From CAZCVI01 sp964502145 (GTDB lineage: Bacteria > Acidobacteriota > Aminicenantia > UBA2199), in the NCBI GenBank assembly GCA_964502145.1, contig CAZCVI010000003.1:170727-234726 (forward strand): 64,000 nucleotides of DNA, read 5' to 3'. Below, piece after piece: positions 59,192 through 64,000 of the stretch (its first letter is position 1; each line of letters begins with the position of its first letter). The position numbers and the translations under genes are program-made. The notes under the pieces were generated by a model. It searched no databases. It was given only the letters and a program-made list of their open reading frames with translations, and had not been told where the DNA came from.

Positions 59192-60243
59192 TGAAATTAA
59201 GCGACTTTAATTTTCCCTTACCCGAAACCAGTATCGCCGCGTTTCCTGCTGCGAAGCGAGATCAATCCCGGTTGATGGTTGTCAACCGGGCTACCGGGGT
59301 TATCTCCCATCATCTTTTTTGTGACATCGTTTCCCACACCAGCGCCGCCGATTTTTTTGTGATGAACAATTCGCGGGTTATTCCAGTCAAGTTGTTTGGC
59401 ACTATTGCAGGCAAAACAGTCGAGTTGTTAATCGTAAAAACCAGTGATGCCAGCCTCAACCAAGTAGAAGCGTTCACCTTGCCCGCCAAGAAATTCGTAC
59501 CCGGTCAAACCGTTTTATTCCAAGAGCCTCCAGGTGTATCAGCCGACTCCCGTACTTTTTCCGCCACCGTGATCTCCTGTCAACATCGTGGCAGGCGTGT
59601 ATTACAGTTCAGCAAACCCTTGGATGAGGTACTAAAGGCCGGATACGCGCCCCTGCCCCCTTACATTAAACGTAAGTTCCCCGATGCCGTAAAATTCAGG
59701 ACCCAGGACCTCGAACGTTACCAAACCGTTTATTCCAAAACCCCCGGTTCTATTGCCGCGCCCACTGCTGGTCTTCATTTTACCCCCGAAATACTTGCCC
59801 AACTGCAACAAAGGAGTCCCATCGTTGAAGTCACCCTCAATGTGGGTGAAGCCACTTTCCAAAAAATTGAGGTAGCCGATATTGCCGATCATAAAATGGG
59901 TTGTGAGAGCATCACCATTTCCCATAAGGACCGGGAAACCATCCATCACCTCAAACAAACCAAAAACTTGATTGCCGTCGGCACCACGTCTGTCCGTTCT
60001 TTGGAGACCTATGCATTGCAGCATCCCCAAGAGGAGACTTTTTATTCCCAGTTGTTCATTTCCCCAGGCTTCCAGTTTCGTTTGGTTGATAAGATGATCA
60101 CCAATTTCCATTTGCCCCAGTCCAGTCTCTTCATTCTTGTCTCAGCCTTTGCAGGCTTGGAACTCATGCAAAAAGCCTATGCCATAGCCATAGCCGAAGG
60201 CTACCGTTTTTTCTCCTATGGCGATGCCATGTTTATAGAATAG
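59191..60243 (+). CDS. queA: S-adenosylmethionine:tRNA ribosyltransferase-isomerase
   Basis: A 350-residue enzyme of queuosine synthesis that transfers and isomerises the ribosyl part of SAM onto preQ1 in tRNA, giving epoxyqueuosine. Family blocks seen are LPETSIAAFPAAKRDQSRLM, FVMNNSRVIPVKLFG, APLPPYIKRKF, YQTVYSKTPGSIAAPTAGLHFT, LNVGEATFQKIE, VGTTSVRSLE, TNFHLPQSSLFILVSAFAG and FFSYGDAMFIE. Full length and intact. It is translationally coupled to the preceding secreted-protein gene, which has no functional relation. Element B follows 22 bases after the stop. Confidence 0.97.
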   Translation: MKLSDFNFPLPETSIAAFPAAKRDQSRLMVVNRATGVISHHLFCDIVSHTSAADFFVMNNSRVIPVKLFGTIAGKTVELLIVKTSDASLNQVEAFTLPAKKFVPGQTVLFQEPPGVSADSRTFSATVISCQHRGRRVLQFSKPLDEVLKAGYAPLPPYIKRKFPDAVKFRTQDLERYQTVYSKTPGSIAAPTAGLHFTPEILAQLQQRSPIVEVTLNVGEATFQKIEVADIADHKMGCESITISHKDRETIHHLKQTKNLIAVGTTSVRSLETYALQHPQEETFYSQLFISPGFQFRLVDKMITNFHLPQSSLFILVSAFAGLELMQKAYAIAIAEGYRFFSYGDAMFIE

Positions 60244-60264
60244 TGGTAGAGACTTGGAAGCTTG

Positions 60265-60422
60265 CCTAAATCCACCGCCAAATTGTTGAAACCGTTGTGG
60301 ACAATATGGACGATATGGACTAAGTGAACCAAAAAAACTTTTCTTCTGGGTCCAAATTGTCCATATCGTCCACTCTGTCCACGTCGTCCACGTTTTTTCA
60401 AGAATCTGATGGCGAATCCAGG
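60265..60422. repeat. Composite palindromic element B (best-preserved 9-bp family copy)
   Basis: The left end is CCTAAATCCACCGCCAAATT. Three GGAC units (60299-60325) follow, then a central A/T-rich spacer, five GTCC units (60350-60394), and the right end TTTTCAAGAATCTGATGGCG...CCAGG. The GGACAATATGGACGATATGGAC arm pairs with GTCCATATCG-type units, giving a long imperfect hairpin after queA. Confidence 0.85.
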
Positions 60423-60501
60423 TTGCACTACATGTTACAGAATTTCATAGCCCCCCCTTCTGACTTTTGAACAAAAATAATTTTTTTTATGTCTATAAGG
60501 A

Positions 60502-60531
60502 TTGACATTTCTGGATGATTTATTATATAAA
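60502..60531 (+). promoter_or_regulatory. Promoter of the propeller/Cys-rich peptide operon
   Basis: Consensus TTGACA followed at 16-18 bases by TATATA/TATAAA in a very AT-rich region, about 58 bases before the micro-ORF ATG at 60589. Confidence 0.6.
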
Positions 60532-60588
60532 TTAATATATAATATAGATAATATAAATTTCATAGAAATAAAATAGTAGAGATATGAT

Positions 60589-60663
60589 ATGGCTGACACA
60601 AAAAAAGGACGCTATAGAAAATTCAAACCTTGGATAAAAACAAGTAGGAGAGTATCAAAATGA
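60589..60663 (+). CDS. Basic micro-ORF (24 aa) overlapping the propeller gene
   Basis: The frame MADTKKGRYRKFKPWIKTS ends in a TGA that overlaps the propeller ATG by four bases (ATGA). The peptide carries ten Lys/Arg and few acids. The ribosome site is weak. It sits between a good promoter and the propeller gene, so it may be a coupled leader or a real micropeptide. Confidence 0.35.
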   Translation: MADTKKGRYRKFKPWIKTSRRVSK

Positions 60664-61808
60664 AAGTCAAACAAAACTATAAAAATCACTTCTGCCTGGG
60701 TATGGTGTTGCTATCCTTGCTGATTCTCCCCAATCTGACGTGGAGTCAGGAGTTTTATCGCTTGCCAAAAGCAAACTATACGCTTGAAGGGGTTCCTCGG
60801 AGCCAATTGGAGGTGGTCAAAAAAATAGAATCTGATTTTGATGAGGATTTATTCTTTGCTATGCCTTCGACTCTGGCCGCAGGACCAGGAAATTTCCTTT
60901 ACGTGTATGATCAAAAAATGGTGCGCATTTTTGTATTCGAGAATTACAAGTTTATTGGGCAAACGCTTTCACGTGGCGCCGGCCCAAATGAAACCCCAAA
61001 TCCAATGAATAAAGAGTTGTATGTCGCACCGGATGGTAAGTTATTGTGCTATGATGGAGTGGGAGATAAAATTCTTTGTTACGATAAACGAGGCAAATAT
61101 ATCAATGAGCGACGACTTCATCGAATTTCAAGATCACAAAGACATTTTCCACCAGTTTATGATCAATCCGGCTGCCTGTATGTTTTATCAACGAACAATG
61201 GTATTGTGGACAAATTGGATCAAAACCTTAAATTAGTGTCCACCTATCTGGATGTCCGCCTCAATCATAAATTTATTTATTACCGACCCGATTTTGAAGG
61301 GGCTGAAGCACTGAAAGGTAAATCCTCCCCTCGTGGCCTGTGGCAGGAGCCCAATTCATATTCCGTCTTTTTTGATGTTTTAAAAAATGGTAAATTATTT
61401 ATATTTTTGCACCGTAGTGCCACGGTGTTTATATTCGATGGGAAAAAACTGGAACGGCAATTCAGTATATACATAGATCGGGTAATGCGTAACTACCAAA
61501 GAGGTGTGCTAAAAAGTGTCGCAGAAAAAAAGAAGAGACAACCAGATGTGCCGCTCGCATTTCAAAAGCATATGTTTTCAAGCTGCTTTTTGGACAAGGA
61601 TGCGCCATTTTTTTATTTACAAATTAACGGGAAAAATAATGAAAATACATTGTTCCAGTTTGATTTTTTTGGCAAACTCACTCGTATCTTCGGCAATTGC
61701 CAGGAAGGTGCAATCTTCAAAACCAAGTGTGATGGCCTTTTCTATGGGCTAGCCTTTGAAAACTTTGTACCAGTCATATTTAAACCGAAAAAGGAGAAAA
61801 TAAATTGA
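60660..61808 (+). CDS. Six-bladed beta-propeller secreted protein
   Basis: A 382-residue protein with signal peptide 1-30 (ending TWSQE). Blade-like repeats follow: FLYVYDQKMVRIFVFENYKF, IGQTLSRGAGPNETPNP, LYVAPDGKLLCYDGVGDKIL, CYDKRGKYINERRL and LFQFDFFGKLTRIF. This is the wording of the 6-bladed propeller (DUF5128/NHL-like) family often found next to small secreted peptides in Bacteroidota. AGGAG lies nine bases before the ATG. It overlaps the downstream Cys-rich peptide gene by four bases (TTGA), so the two are coupled. The function is unknown; binding or display of the peptide is inference. Confidence 0.8.
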   Translation: MKVKQNYKNHFCLGMVLLSLLILPNLTWSQEFYRLPKANYTLEGVPRSQLEVVKKIESDFDEDLFFAMPSTLAAGPGNFLYVYDQKMVRIFVFENYKFIGQTLSRGAGPNETPNPMNKELYVAPDGKLLCYDGVGDKILCYDKRGKYINERRLHRISRSQRHFPPVYDQSGCLYVLSTNNGIVDKLDQNLKLVSTYLDVRLNHKFIYYRPDFEGAEALKGKSSPRGLWQEPNSYSVFFDVLKNGKLFIFLHRSATVFIFDGKKLERQFSIYIDRVMRNYQRGVLKSVAEKKKRQPDVPLAFQKHMFSSCFLDKDAPFFYLQINGKNNENTLFQFDFFGKLTRIFGNCQEGAIFKTKCDGLFYGLAFENFVPVIFKPKKEKIN

Positions 61809-62110
61809 AAAAAACAACACTTTTTACCATTGCGGCGGTTATTGTAATCGCCATGACTGTTTTTTACACAACACAACTATCCTCCATGGGAGGGGATAAA
61901 TGTAATCCGGAGATTAGTTTCCAATGTGAACTCAATTTTATCGCTAGTTGCATTGGTGGTGAACTCTGGGGTCCGAGTTTGGATTATAGTTATTGTGATG
62001 CGCATACGTGCATTGCCGTGGTGTATGCTTTTTGTATCATGGACCAAGAGTTTGAATATTTGGAACAGGAGTGCGTTGACTCCGTGAATCATGAGTGTGG
62101 GGGTTGGTAA
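61805..62110 (+). CDS. Small secreted Cys-rich protein (NVEALA-like position)
   Basis: 101 residues starting at a TTG codon (61805) with AAGGAG eight bases upstream and a four-base overlap with the propeller stop. Residues 5-25 are a hydrophobic signal/anchor. The mature ~70 residues hold eight Cys (in GDKC, FQC, ASC, SYC, HTC, AFC, QEC and HEC), a small Gly-rich start and an acidic body, consistent with four disulfides after export. Bacteroidota pair similar short Cys-rich NVEALA-type peptides with six-bladed propellers; the NVEALA word itself is absent here, so membership is only by analogy. Confidence 0.7.
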   Translation: MKKTTLFTIAAVIVIAMTVFYTTQLSSMGGDKCNPEISFQCELNFIASCIGGELWGPSLDYSYCDAHTCIAVVYAFCIMDQEFEYLEQECVDSVNHECGGW

Positions 62111-62692
62111 GCAATTAACAACCTGAGGATATCTGGGGGAGTGTGTTACTTAACCGACAGTTCCCCGCCTGCTCTGCTGCTCCTTCTTTAAATGGCACCC
62201 AAATGCTAAATTTAGAATGACAAAAATAATAATTTCCAGAGAAGATGGTTTGGAATAAAAAACACCCTCCATTCCAGCTCCAAATGTTTTATTTTACAAA
62301 AAAATCACCGCAATAGCTAAACTAAAAGTGCCAAACGTTGATTAATTCATGCTTTTGAGGCGACCTCTTTAAATGGCTCAAATTTCAACGATCTCCTCCC
62401 AAGAAGCAATAAATCATTGCTTCGACTCCAAATAAAAATTTGCGGCATTTAAACGACTCGGTCCAGAAACACTTTATTATCAATGTTCTTCACAGTCGAC
62501 TTTAATGGTTTTAAACCGAAGCCTACATTCAGCATCATTTTCCTATCCGCCAGAAAACAGGTTTAACCAATCCTTTTTGTATCAAAAGCAAGGCAAGAGG
62601 TTTCAAAACTCTTTCCTATGATTTTCATATGCAACCCTTGCCAATAAATATTCTAACCTATATCATTCCACTTCATCAGTGATAATTCCAAA
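62111..62692. other. Gene-free stretch
   Basis: About 580 bases of AT-rich sequence with no ORF above ~60 codons, no tRNA and no clear hairpin terminator. It separates the Cys-rich peptide gene from the 22-bp array. Confidence 0.6.
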
Positions 62693-63066
62693 AACATCAC
62701 CGATCACTTCGCAAACCATCACTGATGCTTTCGTAAGCCATCACTGATGCTTTTCAATACCATCACCGATCACTTCGCAAACCATCACTGATGCTTTTCA
62801 ATACCATCACCGATGCTTTCGAAAACCATCACTGATGCTTTCGCTAACCATCACCGATGCTTTTGAATACCATCACCGATGCTTTCAAAAACCATCACCG
62901 ATGCTTTCAAAAACCATCACCGATGCTTTCGAAAACCATCACCGATGCTTTCGAACACCATCACTGATGCTTTTGAATACCATCACCGATGCTTTTGAAT
63001 ACCATCACTGATGCTTTCGAAAACCATCACCGATGCTTTTCAATACCATCGCTGATGCTTTTGAAA
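62693..63066. repeat. 22-bp tandem array, 17 units
   Basis: Seventeen consecutive units of consensus ACCATCACYGATGCTTTYGAAA, exactly 22 bp each, with variation mainly at CAC/CAT positions and in the last five bases. Degenerate units (AGTATCAGTGATGG..., TGGATCGCTGATC...) continue to about 63132. There are no spacers between units, so it is not CRISPR. From 63133 to 63390 I see no gene. Confidence 0.92.
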
Positions 63067-63390
63067 AGTATCAGTGATGGTATTCAACTGGATCGCTGAT
63101 CATTGTTCATTGGATCGTCGATTACTTGATCAATTGTAGTCTATGACCTTAAAATTCTTGCCTATAGTCCACCCAATTCTTTACTAGTAAAACATGTTCC
63201 ATTTCCTTATATACTTACTTTATAATCTTTTCTATATCCAAAATAAACAACTTAATTAAACCACCTTATAATGGACCCTTATAATTTTCCACGTAATGTG
63301 GATTTATACAAGCTTAACTTTTATACTTTTTTGTCTTAACAAAGTTGTCCACTTTACTTAACGCCAGAACTTGCAGTGAAAAAAAGAAAG

Positions 63391-63419
63391 TTGAAAAATC
63401 ATGAAATGTGGAATATAAT
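63391..63419 (+). promoter_or_regulatory. Promoter giving a likely leaderless transcript
   Basis: TTGAAA, a 17-base spacer and perfect TATAAT end only six bases before the ATG at 63426. The expected transcription start coincides with the start codon. Confidence 0.65.
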
Positions 63420-63425
63420 AAGACT

Positions 63426-63509
63426 ATGAAAGAATGGCCTGAATTTAATAAAAATGGTGATCTGCCAACCGGGATTCATAGCGCGAGAAACGGGGGATTG
63501 TGGAGGTAA
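63426..63509 (+). pseudogene. Truncated remnant of a DUF6932-like gene
   Basis: The 27-codon frame begins MKEWPEFNKNGDLPTGIHSA, which is the typical N-terminus of DUF6932/nucleotidyltransferase-like proteins (PxFNxxGxLPPGIHxAT). It then ends after RNGGLWR. The normal protein continues for well over 100 residues, so an internal deletion seems to have joined its first ~20 codons to the sequence just before the next gene. Promoter and start remain intact. Family recognition is from memory of the N-terminal motif. Confidence 0.55.
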
Positions 63510-63515
63510 TTTCTA

Positions 63516-63716
63516 ATGATAAACAATGAACAAGAATTTAACACGACTTTTGATAGGATTACAAGGCTCCAAAAGCAGGTAGTTCGTCTTCGGGAGATCG
63601 AAACCAATGGGGAAAATTATCGCCTGTGTGCCAGCGGCTTTCTGGCTGAACTTGACCGGATGAATTTGGAAATCCGCGAATACCTCTGGTCTCACCCCCA
63701 ACAAAAAACCGCATAA
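63516..63716 (+). CDS. Small helical protein (66 aa), probable partner of a DUF6932-type gene
   Basis: A 66-residue cytoplasmic protein, mostly helical and charged: FDRITRLQKQVVRLREIE, then ENYRLCASGFLAELDRMNLEIREYLW. GGAGG nine bases upstream supports the start. Small proteins of this style with NYRLxASGFLAExDRM are commonly the two-gene partner of DUF6932/nucleotidyltransferase-like proteins, an arrangement that looks like a toxin-antitoxin pair. Here it survives six bases downstream of a truncated first gene. A toxin-antitoxin role is inference. Confidence 0.6.
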   Translation: MINNEQEFNTTFDRITRLQKQVVRLREIETNGENYRLCASGFLAELDRMNLEIREYLWSHPQQKTA

Positions 63717-63802
63717 TTTTAACTCCCCAAAAACTCGTTTTAATGTAGTACACCTTTCCTATTTGCTTTTTTTGCTGAGACCGCCGACGTCCCACCCGCA
63801 TG

Positions 63803-63948
63803 GTGGCAGCATGCCACATCTACGATGAAGTTAGGAGGTTAGGAAACAAGGAAGTTAGGAAAAAGAAAGAGGCGTGCCGAAGGCACTTTGAAAAAAGGCG
63901 CGTAGCGCCACGAACAAGTCGCGTAGCGCCACCACTTCCTCCTAACCT
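63803..63948. repeat. Cluster of short hairpins and inverted words
   Basis: GTGGCA...TGCCAC (63803-63817, REP-like), GTTAGGAGGTTAGG (about 63831) against CCTCCTAACCTC (about 63937), GTGCC-GAA-GGCAC (about 63875), and GGCGC-GTA-GCGCC, repeated as TCGCGTAGCGCCACC. No gene is supported in 63717-64000. Confidence 0.6.
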
Positions 63949-63949
63949 C

Positions 63950-64000
63950 GCCGGGTAGAGCCGAGGCTTTCGCCGTCGGCTCCCCCACAGACCCGGACGT
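63950..64000 (-). other. Probable 3' end of a group II intron (domain V tail and domain VI)
   Basis: Read on the minus strand from the window edge: CCGGGTCTGTGGGG, then a hairpin GAGCCGA-CGGC-GAAA-GCC-TCGGCTC (63982 to 63958), then TACCCGGC. This order matches the end of domain V, domain VI and the CTACCCGAY-type 3' end of bacterial class C group II introns. The catalytic AGC part of domain V and any reverse transcriptase would lie beyond position 64000, so the call rests on about 50 bases. Confidence 0.45.

Noticed and set aside
62693..63132. CRISPR array
   Set aside because: Units are directly joined 22-mers with no unique spacers, and no cas genes are present.

Overview
The window is about 64 kb of chromosome from a Gram-negative, signalling-rich bacterium. 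Outer-membrane biology is shown by a TonB-dependent receptor and by lipobox-bearing lipoproteins. Intergenic regions are crowded with palindromic and short tandem repeats, and there is a Bacteroidota-like taste in small secreted peptides (a lanthipeptide-type leader; a six-bladed propeller paired with a Cys-rich peptide). An uncultured Acidobacteriota/Aminicenantota-like lineage would fit, but this is inference from gene style, not a phylogenetic placement. No insertion sequence, prophage, rRNA or CRISPR array is visible. The right edge carries what looks like the 3' end of a group II intron.

Layout. 1-5.8 kb (minus strand): a truncated membrane sensor overlapping an oligopeptide-type binding protein, then glgC, efp, a secreted HExxH metallopeptidase overlapping efp, and a CheX-like phosphatase. 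5.96-9.1 kb: tRNA-Ala(GGC) and a REC-REC-ATP-grasp (PPDK_N) protein. 9.2-16.8 kb: an accessory stretch with a 21-bp repeat array, orphan genes, a 41-bp-arm hairpin, a promoter-driven ORF of doubtful coding value, a secreted helical protein, an ABC-2-type permease fused to a degenerate nucleotide-binding domain, and an XRE regulator. 17-21.8 kb: a Ser/Thr kinase with an extracytoplasmic DUF1566 domain beside PBP1A. 21.8-29.6 kb (minus): thioredoxin/NHL protein, C69 dipeptidase, receiver-coiled-coil protein, an unknown Pro/Glu/Lys-rich protein and a HAD acid phosphatase lipoprotein. 30-33.2 kb: a hybrid histidine kinase.

34-37.7 kb: a HemN/HutW-like radical SAM protein preceded by tiny ORFs, convergent with a TonB-dependent receptor; together they suggest uptake of haem, a corrinoid or a siderophore. 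38.1-47.6 kb: two sensor operons with near-identical promoters. One is a PhnD-like binding lipoprotein, a kinase, a response regulator and a hybrid kinase; the other is a single binding-protein/kinase fusion whose C-terminal half duplicates the preceding hybrid kinase. An orphan lanthipeptide-like precursor with its own terminator follows. 48.2-53.3 kb: a ThDP enzyme of the acetolactate synthase family and a secreted glycoamylase-like multidomain protein. 53.4-56.4 kb (minus): a leuC/leuD/isopropylmalate-dehydrogenase-type operon. 56.7-60.2 kb: M28 peptidase, a lipoprotein-sorting-like protein and queA. 60.5-62.1 kb: a micro-ORF, propeller and Cys-rich peptide operon. 62.1-64 kb: a 22-bp repeat array, a decayed DUF6932-like gene with its small partner, and the intron end.

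Three themes run through the window. Three different periplasmic binding-protein classes are physically tied to kinases. Small secreted or peptide genes lie next to sensors or propellers. Intergenic DNA repeatedly hosts a family of palindromic elements built from 9-bp units. Coding starts were moved from the longest ORF wherever a ribosome binding site or promoter decides it.
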